Source: Celeribacter halophilus
GTDB lineage: Bacteria > Pseudomonadota > Alphaproteobacteria > Rhodobacterales > Rhodobacteraceae
Assembly: GCF_900114135.1 (NCBI RefSeq)
Contig: NZ_FORY01000014.1
Location: 25,294-89,293 of the forward strand
DNA: 64,000 bases
Reading direction: 5' to 3'
Shown: positions 28,818 to 38,002 of the stretch, one piece after another
How positions within the stretch are numbered: position 1 is the stretch's first letter
Layout: each line of letters opens with the position of its first letter
Position numbers and translations under genes: made by a program
Notes under the pieces: generated by a model
The model's database searches: none
Seen by the model: only the letters and a program-made list of their open reading frames with translations
Told to the model about the DNA's origin: nothing

Positions 28818-29234
28818 GATTTCTTCCCTCAGGTGCGGCCCTGCTCGGCCGGATGTGTCCTTTTCCGAGCCCGCAGGGGACTCGCATCAAAGCAATTCAA
28901 TGCCGGTCTATGTCAGAGGGTCCGTTGATGATCCGCAGAAGGGCGCAGGACGCCCGTCGCACGGTTCAACACATCAGCTCCTCCCAAACTCCATCGCTGG
29001 TGTTGAGGCTATGAGTAGCCCGATTTGTTATATTTGTCCATAGTTGTTAACTTATTGGCGCGATAATTTACAATTTTTCGGGAAATTTCCCGTTATTATG
29101 ATACAGAAATTACAAATATGTTGTGAAAATTCGTTGTGAAAACATGTGCAAAGCACAGGCTCGAAAGCCGTGCTTTTCACATCAGAATCAGTCTGGGAGA
29201 ATGGCTGTGTCTTGCTCTGACGACAGGGCGGTGG
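28818..29234. other. Intergenic region with palindrome and short direct repeats
   Basis: About 417 bases between the RraA-like gene and the end of dctM, AT-rich at 29020-29150. It holds the perfect palindrome CGGGAAATTTCCCG and a pair of TTGTGAAAA repeats (separate entries). It should contain the promoter of the rraA-like gene and dehydrogenase. No gene is seen. Confidence 0.5.
29079..29092. promoter_or_regulatory. Palindrome CGGGAAATTTCCCG
   Basis: A perfect 14-base palindrome in an AT-rich stretch, 262 bases upstream of the RraA-like start and 143 bases beyond the dctM stop. It could be a regulator operator. Two TTGTGAAAA copies, 13 bases apart (29121 and 29134), lie nearby. Which protein binds is unknown; the FCD-type regulator at 22.1 kb is one candidate. 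Confidence 0.4.
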
Positions 29235-30515
29235 TCAGGTTAGAAACAAGACCAGACCGGGGATCGCTGTCACCAGCGCGATGCGCAGGATGTCCATGAC
29301 AACAAAAGGCAGGAGACCGCTAAAGATCGTGCCCAGTTTCACGTCGGGAACGACAGAGCGCAGCACGAAGGCGTTCATCCCTATGGGCGGTGTGATGTAA
29401 GAGATTTCCGTCACCATGACGACAAAGATGCCGAACCAGATCAGATCAATCCCGTGGGCCGCCGCAATCGGGAAAAACACCGGCACGGTCAGCATGATCA
29501 TCGACAGGCTCTCCAGTACGCAGCCTAGCACCAGATAGATGCACAGGATAATCAGGATGAAGGTGAGCCGGCTTTCTCCGAAGACGGAGAGGAAATTCTG
29601 AATATCCCCCGTCATGCCCGACATATTAACGTAATTGGAAAAGGTCAGTGCGCCAAAGAGGATGAAGAACATCATCGCTGTGGTTTTCATCGTGTCATAG
29701 AGCACGCTGAGAAAGCTGGCCCATGTGAACTTGCCGGAGAGGACGACAAGCAGGAAGGCGCCCCCTGCCCCCATGCCGGCGCTTTCGGTCGGGGTGAAGA
29801 CGCCGAAATAGATCCCGCCCATGACAAAGGCGAACAGGACAATCGCCCCCGCTGTGCCCTTGAGTGCGCGGATGCGGTCGAGCAGCGGCAGTTTTGGTTC
29901 TGTCGGCAGGTCGATCTTGCGCAAATGCAGCGAGAGACGCACGGCCATGGCATAGCCGATGATGCCGATCAGCCCGGGGATGAGACCGGCCAGAAAGAGT
30001 TTGCCGATGTCCTGCTGCGCCATGATGCCGTAAAACACGAGAATGACCGAGGGCGGGATGAGAATGCCGAGTGTGCCGCCCGCTGCAATCGAAGCGGTGG
30101 AAAGCTGGTCCGGATAGCCGAACTTGCGCATCGAGGGCAAAGCGATCCGCGTCATTGTTGCCGCCGTGGCCATAGACGAGCCGCAGACCGAGGAAAACGC
30201 GCCGCAGGCCACCACGGTTGCCGTGGCCAATCCTCCCTTGCGGTGCCGCAACCACGCATAGGCGGAGGTGTATAGTTCGGAGGCGATGCCCGATTGCACA
30301 ACGAAATTCCCCATCAGAAGGAACAGTGGCAGAACCGAGAGGGAATAATCGCGCCCGTTGTCAAAAAACACGGACCCCAGAAGCGATAGCGCAGGCGTCC
30401 AGCCGATAATTGCTGCGACGCCGACAAGCCCCACACCCGTCAGGGCAAAGGAGATCGGCACACCGAGAAACAACATAAGGGCAAGCACCGCCATGCCAAA
30501 CGGCCAGTTTTCCAT
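29235..30515 (-). CDS. dctM: TRAP transporter large permease
   Basis: A 426-residue inner-membrane protein with about twelve segments, DctM family. Typical stretches are FSSVCGSSMATAATMTRIAL, AAGGTLGILIPPSVILVFYG and PIGMNAFVLRSV. It carries carboxylic or sugar acids with sodium ions in concert with DctP and DctQ. It follows dctQ after three bases and is the last gene of dctPQM. Confidence 0.92.
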   Translation of the reverse strand: MENWPFGMAVLALMLFLGVPISFALTGVGLVGVAAIIGWTPALSLLGSVFFDNGRDYSLSVLPLFLLMGNFVVQSGIASELYTSAYAWLRHRKGGLATATVVACGAFSSVCGSSMATAATMTRIALPSMRKFGYPDQLSTASIAAGGTLGILIPPSVILVFYGIMAQQDIGKLFLAGLIPGLIGIIGYAMAVRLSLHLRKIDLPTEPKLPLLDRIRALKGTAGAIVLFAFVMGGIYFGVFTPTESAGMGAGGAFLLVVLSGKFTWASFLSVLYDTMKTTAMMFFILFGALTFSNYVNMSGMTGDIQNFLSVFGESRLTFILIILCIYLVLGCVLESLSMIMLTVPVFFPIAAAHGIDLIWFGIFVVMVTEISYITPPIGMNAFVLRSVVPDVKLGTIFSGLLPFVVMDILRIALVTAIPGLVLFLT

Positions 30516-30518
30516 CGT

Positions 30519-31142
30519 CTATCCTTCGGGTGTGCTTTTGTCGTGTGTGCTCTGCGCGCGATCTGTGCGCCGCCGTCCGAACAGGGCAAGCACAGGCATA
30601 ATGCCGGAGACAATCGCGGTGATGATCCCGCCCGCAAAGGCACAAATTGCGCAGAAATAACCCAGCGGAGCAATCGGAATGCCCAGATTGGTGGTGGTCC
30701 CGCCATAGCCGCCGATCTGGCCCGCATAGATCCAGACCCGCCATGCCACCACGAACAGCACCACGGCAGAGAACAGACCAATCGCGAATTTGCGATAGGG
30801 CTGGATCGCATCGGGCAGTCTGTCGGTGACGAGATCAACGACCACATGATCGTCGGACAGGGACACAGCCCCCAGTCCGAGAAAGATCGTCGCGCAGAGC
30901 AGCACTTCGGTCATTTCGGCGGCCCCCTTGATCGGGGCGTTGAACAGGTAGCGGCCGATCACATCCGCGACGGTCAGTCCCATCATCGCCGTCAAAAGCA
31001 GCCCGCCGAGCGCGGCCAGCACCATCCCACCGCGTCCGAGCGCCTTGAGAGAGGCCACCGGTTCGACAGAAGAGGTGACAGGAGGTGACATGCCTGCCGC
31101 CTCCTGTGTGGTCTCGGGCCGCAGGTCTGCGGGGTGGCTCAT
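30519..31142 (-). CDS. dctQ: TRAP transporter small permease
   Basis: A 207-residue membrane protein with four hydrophobic segments, DctQ family. The family segment DVIGRYLFNAPIKGAAEMTE lies after the first membrane helix. An extra 30-residue hydrophilic N-terminal tail precedes the first helix, and a hydrophilic C-terminal tail ends the protein. Its start overlaps the dctP stop by four bases. Confidence 0.88.
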   Translation of the reverse strand: MSHPADLRPETTQEAAGMSPPVTSSVEPVASLKALGRGGMVLAALGGLLLTAMMGLTVADVIGRYLFNAPIKGAAEMTEVLLCATIFLGLGAVSLSDDHVVVDLVTDRLPDAIQPYRKFAIGLFSAVVLFVVAWRVWIYAGQIGGYGGTTTNLGIPIAPLGYFCAICAFAGGIITAIVSGIMPVLALFGRRRTDRAQSTHDKSTPEG

Positions 31143-32152
31143 TTGGAGATGTCCACCTTCGCGGCTTCTGCCTTGAGAGCTTCGAAAATGGCGGGGCCGT
31201 CGAGACCGGTTTCCGAGACTTCGGCAAGTTTCGCGTCAAACACGGGCTGGAGCGCCTCGGTCCACGCGGCCATTTGTTCCTCGGTCGCAGGCGTTATGGT
31301 CGTCTGACCTTCCATCGCGGCAAGACCCGCAGCATCGGCACGGTCCCACATTTCACCGGCCATCCGCGCAAGCGCTTCGCCGGTCACACTGTCAATCGCC
31401 GCTTGGTTTTCGGGGCTCAGGCTTTCCCATTTCGCCTTGTTCATGACGATATAGAAAGAGGTGTTATACAGCCCGCCCGGCACAGAGACGCCAATGGGCA
31501 GTTCGGGGATGAGTTTGAAAAAGCTCACGGATTCATAGGGGAAAAGGATACCGTCCGCGACGCCTTGGCTCAAAAGCTCGTAGGATTTCGACGATGGCCC
31601 TTCGACTGGCACGGCCCCTAAAGCGGAGACGATCTCATGAACGATCCCGCCGCCCACGCGCAATTTGGTGCCCTGCATCAGGTCCGGCGAGGTCGGGTCG
31701 GCGTCTTTGAAAAAGACTTCGCCCGGCCCGTGGCTGAAAACCGCCAGAACCTTCACATCATCATATTCGCCCGCCTCGCGCAGGGTCTCGTCAAAGATGC
31801 GCCAGTAGGCGACAGAAAGCGCCTCGGCACTGTCGGAGAGGAAGGGCAATTCGACGAGGCTGGTGGTCTTGAACCGCCCCGGATTGTAGCCCTGCACGCC
31901 AAAGGTGATGTCGGCCACACCGTTCACGGCAAAATCGAAATGCGCCGCGGGCGGTCCCAAGGGGGCGGGCAGGATGTTGGCCACCACGTCCCCACCGGTT
32001 GCTTCTTTGATCTGTTCGGTCATCGGCACGATCAACTCGGAGACCAGCGGATGTGACGGCGGAAGCCAGTTGGCCACGGTCAGAGTCGTTTCAGCCAGAG
32101 CAGAAGTGCTGAGGGCGAGCGTCAGAGCTGCGCTGTGGAGGAAATATTTCAT
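31139..32152 (-). CDS. dctP: TRAP transporter substrate-binding protein
   Basis: A periplasmic binding protein of 337 residues, DctP family. A signal peptide is seen (MKYFLHSAALTLALSTSALA), and the mature part begins ETTLTVANWLPPSHPL. The longer frame upstream of MKYF has no family resemblance, so the ATG at 32152 is used. First gene of dctPQM. Ligand unknown. Confidence 0.9.
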   Translation of the reverse strand: MKYFLHSAALTLALSTSALAETTLTVANWLPPSHPLVSELIVPMTEQIKEATGGDVVANILPAPLGPPAAHFDFAVNGVADITFGVQGYNPGRFKTTSLVELPFLSDSAEALSVAYWRIFDETLREAGEYDDVKVLAVFSHGPGEVFFKDADPTSPDLMQGTKLRVGGGIVHEIVSALGAVPVEGPSSKSYELLSQGVADGILFPYESVSFFKLIPELPIGVSVPGGLYNTSFYIVMNKAKWESLSPENQAAIDSVTGEALARMAGEMWDRADAAGLAAMEGQTTITPATEEQMAAWTEALQPVFDAKLAEVSETGLDGPAIFEALKAEAAKVDISK

Positions 32153-32673
32153 AGACTTGGCTTTCCTGTTGTGGCCGCAAGGGGGGTGCAGAGGTCTTGC
32201 CCTGAAATGCCGGTGGAATTCCAGCATTCCGACGGAAGACAAAAGCATTTTTGCATGACCGGCCTCGCAAAGGGCAAAGTTTAGGCATTCTGCCAATGGG
32301 TGTCTCAAGAGACCGTTTCGTTAATCGCGCCTTGGGTGACGGGAAAACGACCTCTTGAGACTTCTTAGCAGCGCATAAATGAAAGATGCAACGTGTCTTG
32401 AGTTTTGTCTTGCGGTGGGAGCCCGAGGGAAAGCACCGCAAAGTTGCGCGCAGAAAGAAGAATGTTCTCCCCTGTCCCCGCGAATCTTCCCGCCTTTGGC
32501 GCGACCGTTTCGGGCGCATCGGAACAGGTGTTTCGCATTTTTCCCGTCTTTTGGGACAGGCGCGGCGCGCACAGGGGCGTTAAAGTGGCAAAGGCACCTT
32601 GAACCTTCCGGATCATTCATGTCTATCGCAGCTTTGAACAGAACCTGTGAATTGGGCCTTTGGGATCAGAACC
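32153..32673. other. Intergenic region between dctP and metN
   Basis: About 520 bases between divergent operons. GTCTCAAGAG at 32302-32311 and CTCTTGAGAC at 32352-32361 form a perfect 10-base inverted repeat 40 bases apart, and the first copy is part of GTCTCAAGAGAC, itself a small hairpin. These could be operators. I looked for a SAM-responsive leader before metN and could not fit a known class with confidence. Small open frames here look spurious. Confidence 0.5.
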
Positions 32674-33735
32674 ATGACGTCACATGACGGCCAAGCCGCC
32701 TCCATCATTTTCGACCGTGTCGGGAAGTCCTTTGCCAAGCCGGGCGGAGGGACGGTTTCCGCGATCAGCGATGTGTCCCTGACGGTCGAGGCCGGCACGA
32801 TCACCGGCATTATCGGGCGCTCCGGCGCGGGCAAGTCCACGCTGCTGCGGATGGTCAACGGGCTGGAACGTCCGACGTCGGGCAAGGTTCTCGTGGGTGA
32901 TCAGGACGTGGGCGCGGCCCAAGGCGTGAAACTGCGCACTATTCGCCGTGACGTTGGCATGATCTTCCAGCATTTCAACCTGTTATCCTCGCGCACCGTG
33001 TCGGAGAACATTGCCCTGCCCTTGGAAATCGCGGGCATGGCCGCATCCGACATCAAGGCACGGGTGGCCGATCTGGTCGAGCGCGTGGGGCTTTCCGCAC
33101 AGGCGGACCGCTATCCGTCCGAACTATCCGGCGGCCAGAAACAGCGTGTCGGCATTGCGCGGGCCTTGGCCACAGAGCCGAAAATCCTGCTCTCGGACGA
33201 GGCCACATCGGCGCTGGACCCTGAGACGACGCAAACGGTTCTGTCGCTTTTGAAAGACATCAACCGCGAGCTGGGGCTAACCATCCTGTTGATCACCCAT
33301 GAAATGGCCGTGGTCCGTGACATCGCAAGCCATGTGGCGGTGATCGAAGGCGGCAATATTGTCGAGGCAGGCACAACCTATGATGTGTTCACCGCCCCGC
33401 AACATCCGACGACGCGTTCGTTCCTCTCCGGTGTCACAGGCGTGACGCTTCCGGCCTTTATCAAGGACAAGATCACACAGCAGCGCCCCGAAACCGGTGG
33501 CGAGGAAGTGATCCGTGTGACCTTTGCGGGCAAACATGCCACCGACCCGATGCTCGCACTGTTGACCCGCGATCTTGGGATCGAGGTCAATATTCTCGCT
33601 GGTGCCGTTGAAGAGATCGGAACGCGGCCGTTTGGCAATCTGCTTGTGTCGCTTGATGCCCAAAGAGGCAAAGAGGCGCGGGCCTATCTCGAACGCCACG
33701 GGCTTTTGACGGAGGTGCTTGGCTATGTCGGCTAA
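32674..33735 (+). CDS. metN: Methionine ABC transporter ATP-binding protein
   Basis: A 353-residue ABC ATPase. Walker A is GRSGAGKST, the signature LSGGQKQR, Walker [13 protein letters not shown], and the switch histidine lies in [10 protein letters not shown]. The C-terminal NIL domain (about the last 80 residues, starting near EVIRVTFAG) is the methionine-sensing domain typical of MetN. An upstream GTG at 32647 is possible, but the ATG at 32674 fits family alignments and has GGGA before it. It overlaps metI by 11 bases. Confidence 0.93.
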   Translation: MTSHDGQAASIIFDRVGKSFAKPGGGTVSAISDVSLTVEAGTITGIIGRSGAGKSTLLRMVNGLERPTSGKVLVGDQDVGAAQGVKLRTIRRDVGMIFQHFNLLSSRTVSENIALPLEIAGMAASDIKARVADLVERVGLSAQADRYPSELSGGQKQRVGIARALATEPKILLSDEATSALDPETTQTVLSLLKDINRELGLTILLITHEMAVVRDIASHVAVIEGGNIVEAGTTYDVFTAPQHPTTRSFLSGVTGVTLPAFIKDKITQQRPETGGEEVIRVTFAGKHATDPMLALLTRDLGIEVNILAGAVEEIGTRPFGNLLVSLDAQRGKEARAYLERHGLLTEVLGYVG

Positions 33736-34399
33736 TCTCATCAACCTTTTGATTCAGGCCACAGGGCAGACGCTCTACATGGTCGCGATCTCCACCTTTC
33801 TCGGCACGCTTTTTGGCCTGCCTCTGGGTGTGTTCCTTGCCATTTCCCAACGCGGCGAGTTGCTCTCCGCGCCTTGGGTGAACAAGGTTCTGGGCCTCGT
33901 TGTCAATGCCACCCGCTCCGTGCCCTTTATCATTCTGGTCGTGGCGATCATCCCGTTCACCCGCGCCATTGCGGGCACCTCGATCGGGACAACAGCGGCC
34001 ATAGTGCCCCTGACCATCGCTGCCGTGCCCTTCATCGCGCGTCTGGTGGAAAACGCCATTCGCGAAGTTGATGGCGGGTTGATCGAAGCGGCCCGCGCGA
34101 TGGGGGCTACCCCGTTCCAGATCATCCGCAAAGTCCTGATCCCGGAGGCCCTGCCCGCGATCACCCTCGGCCTGACCCTCGCCGTGGTGAGCCTCATCGG
34201 TTACTCGGCAATGGTCGGCGCCGTGGGCGGCGAAGGTCTCGGTGATCTCGGGATCCGCTACGGTTATCAACGGTTTATGCCGGATGTCATGGCCGTTGTG
34301 GTCGTGATCCTCATTGTTCTCGTCCAGCTTGTGCAATCCATCGGTGAATGGATCGCCACCCGCGTGGACAAACGCGCCCCCAAAGGGCGTGGCCAATAA
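33725..34399 (+). CDS. metI: Methionine ABC transporter permease
   Basis: A 224-residue MetI-type permease with five membrane segments. The coupling loop is [20 protein letters not shown]. The family stretch [20 protein letters not shown] is present near the C terminus. The ATG at 33725 follows GGAGG and lies inside the end of metN, showing coupling. It moves methionine, and often methionine sulfoxide, across the inner membrane. Confidence 0.93.
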   Translation: MSANLINLLIQATGQTLYMVAISTFLGTLFGLPLGVFLAISQRGELLSAPWVNKVLGLVVNATRSVPFIILVVAIIPFTRAIAGTSIGTTAAIVPLTIAAVPFIARLVENAIREVDGGLIEAARAMGATPFQIIRKVLIPEALPAITLGLTLAVVSLIGYSAMVGAVGGEGLGDLGIRYGYQRFMPDVMAVVVVILIVLVQLVQSIGEWIATRVDKRAPKGRGQ

Positions 34400-34435
34400 T
34401 TCCCCATTCATAACCGCATCGTAAGGAGATTACAC

Positions 34436-35224
34436 ATGCTGCGCGTTGCAACCCTTTCCGCCTCTCTGGCCTCCGCTCTGGCGCTGATGGCCTCTGCTGC
34501 CATGGCCGAAGAAATCAAGGTCGGTGTTTCCCCCGGCGAACATGCTGAAATCATGGAAGAAGTCGCCAAAGTCGCAGCACCCATGGGGCTCGACATCGAT
34601 GTAGTGGAATTCTCCGACTATGTGATCCCGAACACCGCGCTGGCGGATGGGGACATCGAGGCCAACTCCTTCCAGCATGTTCCCTATCTGGAAAACCAGA
34701 TGAAGGACCGCGGGTTTGAACTGGTTGTTGTCGGCAACACCATCACCACGCCGATGGGGATTTACTCCGACAAGATTGACGATCTGGCCAATCTCGAAGA
34801 CGGTGCCAAAGTCGCCATCCCGAACGACCCGACCAACGGTGGTCGCGCCTTGTTGCTTTTGCAGGATTTGGGTCTCATCACGCTGGCCGAAGGCACGGGT
34901 CTCGTGCCCAGCCCGCTCGACATCGAGGACAACCCCAAGGGGCTGAAATTCCTCGAACTTGATGCCGCGCAACTGCCGCGCACGCTTGCGGATGCAGAGA
35001 TCGCGATCATCAACACCAATTACGCCATCGCCTCGGGCCTCAGCCCGAAAGACGATTCCATCGCGATGGAAAAAGCCGACAGCCCCTATGTGAACGTCAT
35101 CGTTGTGCGCAAAGGCGACGAGGATCAACCGTGGGTCAAGACGCTGGTCGAGGCCTATCACTCCGATGAGGTCAAAGCTTTTATCGACGACAGCTACCAC
35201 GGTGCTGTGATCACCTCCTGGTAA
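34436..35224 (+). CDS. metQ: Methionine-binding protein, NlpA family
   Basis: A 262-residue periplasmic binding protein. The signal peptide is LSASLASALALMASAAMAEE; there is no lipobox cysteine, so unlike the enterobacterial MetQ it is probably soluble rather than a lipoprotein. Family segments are EIKVGVSPGEHAEIMEEVAK, NSFQHVPYLENQ and IPNDPTNGGRALLLLQDLGL. AAGGAG precedes the ATG. A strong terminator follows. Confidence 0.92.
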   Translation: MLRVATLSASLASALALMASAAMAEEIKVGVSPGEHAEIMEEVAKVAAPMGLDIDVVEFSDYVIPNTALADGDIEANSFQHVPYLENQMKDRGFELVVVGNTITTPMGIYSDKIDDLANLEDGAKVAIPNDPTNGGRALLLLQDLGLITLAEGTGLVPSPLDIEDNPKGLKFLELDAAQLPRTLADAEIAIINTNYAIASGLSPKDDSIAMEKADSPYVNVIVVRKGDEDQPWVKTLVEAYHSDEVKAFIDDSYHGAVITSW

Positions 35225-35248
35225 TCTCCGGCGTTTTGTGAAGATTTT

Positions 35249-35280
35249 ACGCTCCGCCGGATTTGGCGGGGCGTTTTTTA
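35249..35280 (+). terminator. Intrinsic terminator after metQ
   Basis: ACGCTCCGCC and GGCGGGGCGT pair around GGATTT (one T-G pair), directly followed by TTTTTT. A classical rho-independent terminator 25 bases after the metQ stop, isolating the met operon from the repABC region. Confidence 0.88.
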
Positions 35281-35631
35281 TGCGCTTTGGTTTATGCGCT
35301 TTGACCCTGTTCCGGCCAAGAATCGTCGCCCTTCCGGTCCTGTGCCGTGACTCGCATCAACTGGCGCCTGTGCGTCGGATTCGTCTCTAATCCAGCCGAA
35401 CAGGACTTTCAGGGCAGGTTTTTCGTTGTAGCCCGCAGTTCTGTGGTCACTACATGTAGAATCTTCTTGCGCGACTCCCCCTCTTTTGGCAATAGTCACG
35501 GAAAAGAAGCGATAAACGCCATCTTCCGTGAACACGGTTCGACTGTAAGGCGCAAAAGCAGGCAAAGACGCAGGGACAGACAAGGCACACCGAGAGACAT
35601 GTGCCACGATCTGCGGAGATAGAGAGAGCAG
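35281..35631. other. Region upstream of repA, candidate control and partition sites
   Basis: About 350 bases between the met terminator and repA. It has a perfect palindrome CTACATGTAG (35450-35459) and an inverted repeat CCGTG-AA-CACGG (35526-35537). In repABC replicons the promoter of the operon, RepA/RepB binding sites and often a parS palindrome lie here, so both are candidates, but neither is repeated elsewhere in the window as far as I can see. Confidence 0.45.
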
Positions 35632-36819
35632 ATGACGAGCAATTCTACGCATGAAGATCTGAATGCGGTGATCCGTCAACACTCCGAGTGGTTGGCCAAC
35701 CAGCTGCATTCGCAGCGCGAAAGCCTGTTTCCGCCGGATGCCTCTAAAACCATGCGCAAATTCATGTCCGGCGAGGCGGCCGCGCTTTTGGGAGTAAATG
35801 ACTCCTATCTGCGCAAGCTGCATCTCGACGGCAAAGGCCCCTCCCCCGAACTGACACCGGGCAACCGGCGGCTCTATTCCGCGCAGGACATTCAGGACCT
35901 GCGGGTTCTGCTGGAGAAAACCGCGCGCAAACCGGGGGATTACCTGCCCGGTCGTCGTGACGGCGATCATATGCAGATCATCGGCGTGATGAATTTCAAA
36001 GGCGGCTCCGGCAAGACCACCACCGCCGCGCATCTGGCCCAACGGCTCGCACTTCTGGGCTACCGCGTCCTTGCGATCGATCTCGATCCGCAGGCCTCGC
36101 TGACAGCCCTGCATGGCGTGCAGCCGGAGTTCGATCTCGTTGACGGCGGAACGCTTTACGATGCGATCCGCTATGACGATCCGGAACCGATCCGCAACGT
36201 CATCCGCCCGACCTATATTCCCAATCTCGATCTGATCCCCGGCAACCTCGAATTGATGGAATTCGAACACGAAACCCCGCGCGCGCTGGCGCAGGGCAAT
36301 GCGGGTCTGTTCTTCTTCCGCGTGAAAGAGGCGCTGGCGCAGGTGGACGGGGATTATGATGTGGTGGTCATCGACTGTCCGCCGCAACTGGGCTTTCTGA
36401 CCATGTCGGCGCTGTCGGCCTCGACCGGTGTTCTGGTGACGATCCACCCCGAGATGCTGGATGTCATGTCCATGTCGCAATTCCTGCGCATGACCGCCGA
36501 TCTGATGGATGTGATTGCCGAAAGTGGCGCGGATATGTCCCATGACTGGATGCGCTATGTGCTCACCCGTTACGAGCCTTCGGACGCGCCGCAAAACCGG
36601 ATCGTGGCCTTTCTGCGCACCATGTATGGCGAGACGGTGCTCAACGCGCCGATGCTCAAATCCACCGCGATTTCGGATGCGGGTCTGACCAAACAGACAC
36701 TTTACGAGGTGGAACGCTCCGCCTTCACCCGCTCGACCTATGACCGCGCGATTGAAAGCCTCAATGCGGTCAATGACGAGATCGCAGCCTTGATTCAGAA
36801 AACATGGGGGCGCTCATGA
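35632..36819 (+). CDS. repA: RepABC plasmid partition ATPase RepA
   Basis: A 395-residue ParA-type ATPase that positions the replicon and represses the repABC promoter. The N-terminal region has a MerR-like helix-turn-helix (MSGEAAALLGVNDSYLRKLH). The deviant Walker A is NFKGGSGKTTTAAHLAQRL, with the A' motif VLAIDLDPQAS and Walker B region VVVIDCPPQLGFLT. Length matches the RepA family (about 400). Its stop overlaps the repB start (ATGA). Marks the head of a complete repABC module. Confidence 0.95.
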   Translation: MTSNSTHEDLNAVIRQHSEWLANQLHSQRESLFPPDASKTMRKFMSGEAAALLGVNDSYLRKLHLDGKGPSPELTPGNRRLYSAQDIQDLRVLLEKTARKPGDYLPGRRDGDHMQIIGVMNFKGGSGKTTTAAHLAQRLALLGYRVLAIDLDPQASLTALHGVQPEFDLVDGGTLYDAIRYDDPEPIRNVIRPTYIPNLDLIPGNLELMEFEHETPRALAQGNAGLFFFRVKEALAQVDGDYDVVVIDCPPQLGFLTMSALSASTGVLVTIHPEMLDVMSMSQFLRMTADLMDVIAESGADMSHDWMRYVLTRYEPSDAPQNRIVAFLRTMYGETVLNAPMLKSTAISDAGLTKQTLYEVERSAFTRSTYDRAIESLNAVNDEIAALIQKTWGRS

Positions 36820-37847
36820 CCAGCAGCAAGAAAAAGCGGATGTCCATGCTCGACAGTCTCGCGGCGGCGGGCACGCCGGCGCCAACTGCGGCGACCTCGA
36901 TGATGTCGAGCAACCGTGCGCTGCGCTCGGCTCGTGATGCGGTTGACAGCCACCGCGTCTGGGAACTGGATCCGGCGCTGGTCATTGACGAGCGCGTGTC
37001 GGACCGGCTTGATCCCGATGACGTGGCCGATCTGCGCGATGCCATCGAGGCCAACGGCCAGACCGTGCCGATCCTTGTGCGGCGTCACCCCGAAATTCCC
37101 GATCACTACCTTCTCGTCTACGGGCGGCGGCGGCTTGAGGCCATCCGCTCTTCCGAGAAGGTCGAAAAGATCCGTGCCCTTGTGGCCAATCTCGACGATG
37201 ATGCCGCCGTGCGCGCGCAAATCTCCGAGAACATGGCGCGGCGCGATCTGTCCTATATCGAAAAAGCCCTGTTTGCCAAAGAACTGGTCGAACAGGGCTT
37301 CGGCACCCAGGCCCATGTGGCCGAGGTGCTGACGGTGACGAAATCTTCGATCTCCATGGCACTGACCATTGTCGAAATGGTCGGCCCCGATCTCATCCGT
37401 GCGATCGGACCTGCCCACGGCATCGGGCGGCCCCGTTGGGATGCGCTCGGGCGCGGGATTGAAGAGACCGGCGCGGATCGTGAGGCGCTCATTGGCATTG
37501 CCGATGATGTCTATACCTCCGCGAATGTGGCTGTGGTCGTCGATGATGTCACCATCGACAATAACGAACTGTCTGTTGCAGCGTTTGAAGCCGTGTCAAA
37601 GGCGGTCACAACACAGCAGAAGGCGGCGCAGGCCGTCACCAAAGCCCCCGATCCCGCCCGTCCGAAACCGCGTGTCCTCACCGTTGATGGCGCGCGCGGC
37701 GGTGTGGTGAAGCGCACGTCGAAAGGCGTGGCGATCACGCTTGAGAGCGGGGAATTCGCAGATTGGGTCGAGGCGGAAGCCGAAGACCTCATACAAGAGC
37801 TTCACCGGCGCTGGAAAACGCGTCGGGAAGAACCAACAGAGCAGTAA
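36816..37847 (+). CDS. repB: RepABC partition protein RepB
   Basis: A 343-residue ParB-family centromere-binding protein. The ParB N-terminal domain shows GQTVPILVRRHPE and LLVYGRRRLEAI, followed by the arginine patch ISENMARRDLSYIEKALFA. The helix-turn-helix is AHVAEVLTVTKSSISMAL. The C-terminal third is the RepB plasmid partition domain. It starts inside the repA stop codon. Its parS site cannot be named from sequence alone. Confidence 0.94.
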   Translation: MTSSKKKRMSMLDSLAAAGTPAPTAATSMMSSNRALRSARDAVDSHRVWELDPALVIDERVSDRLDPDDVADLRDAIEANGQTVPILVRRHPEIPDHYLLVYGRRRLEAIRSSEKVEKIRALVANLDDDAAVRAQISENMARRDLSYIEKALFAKELVEQGFGTQAHVAEVLTVTKSSISMALTIVEMVGPDLIRAIGPAHGIGRPRWDALGRGIEETGADREALIGIADDVYTSANVAVVVDDVTIDNNELSVAAFEAVSKAVTTQQKAAQAVTKAPDPARPKPRVLTVDGARGGVVKRTSKGVAITLESGEFADWVEAEAEDLIQELHRRWKTRREEPTEQ

Positions 37848-37861
37848 AGGAGGCACGGCAC

Positions 37862-37960
37862 GACAAAAGATAAGGCCCCGTAAAGACACGCTCTACGAGA
37901 CCCTAACTTGTTTCTAGCACTCTCAAGGTAGTGGCCAGAGCTCTCATCCGCAAGTCAAAA
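37862..37960 (-). ncRNA. Candidate counter-transcribed RNA between repB and repC
   Basis: RepABC replicons encode a short antisense RNA in the repB-repC gap that restrains repC. On the minus strand, TTGACT (37958-37953) can serve as a -35 element, with the transcript running toward repB through the conserved-looking stretch complementary to CTAACTTGTTTCTAGCAC (37903-37920). A clear -10 and terminator were not settled, so the ends are approximate. Presence is inferred from the family; position from the promoter-like sequence. Confidence 0.5.
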
Positions 37961-38002
37961 GTGATTCGCGGAACGGGATATTTTTGTCTTCGTGAAAAAT
38001 AT

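Noticed and set aside
32440..32673. SAM-II-like riboswitch before metN
   Set aside because: A hairpin-like stretch with GGCAAAGGCACC can be drawn, but the pseudoknot and conserved A-rich core of SAM-II or SAM-V could not be placed.
32379..32687. Overlapping short frames before metN in several phases
   Set aside because: Several frames on both strands are open at once and none resembles a protein; treated as intergenic.
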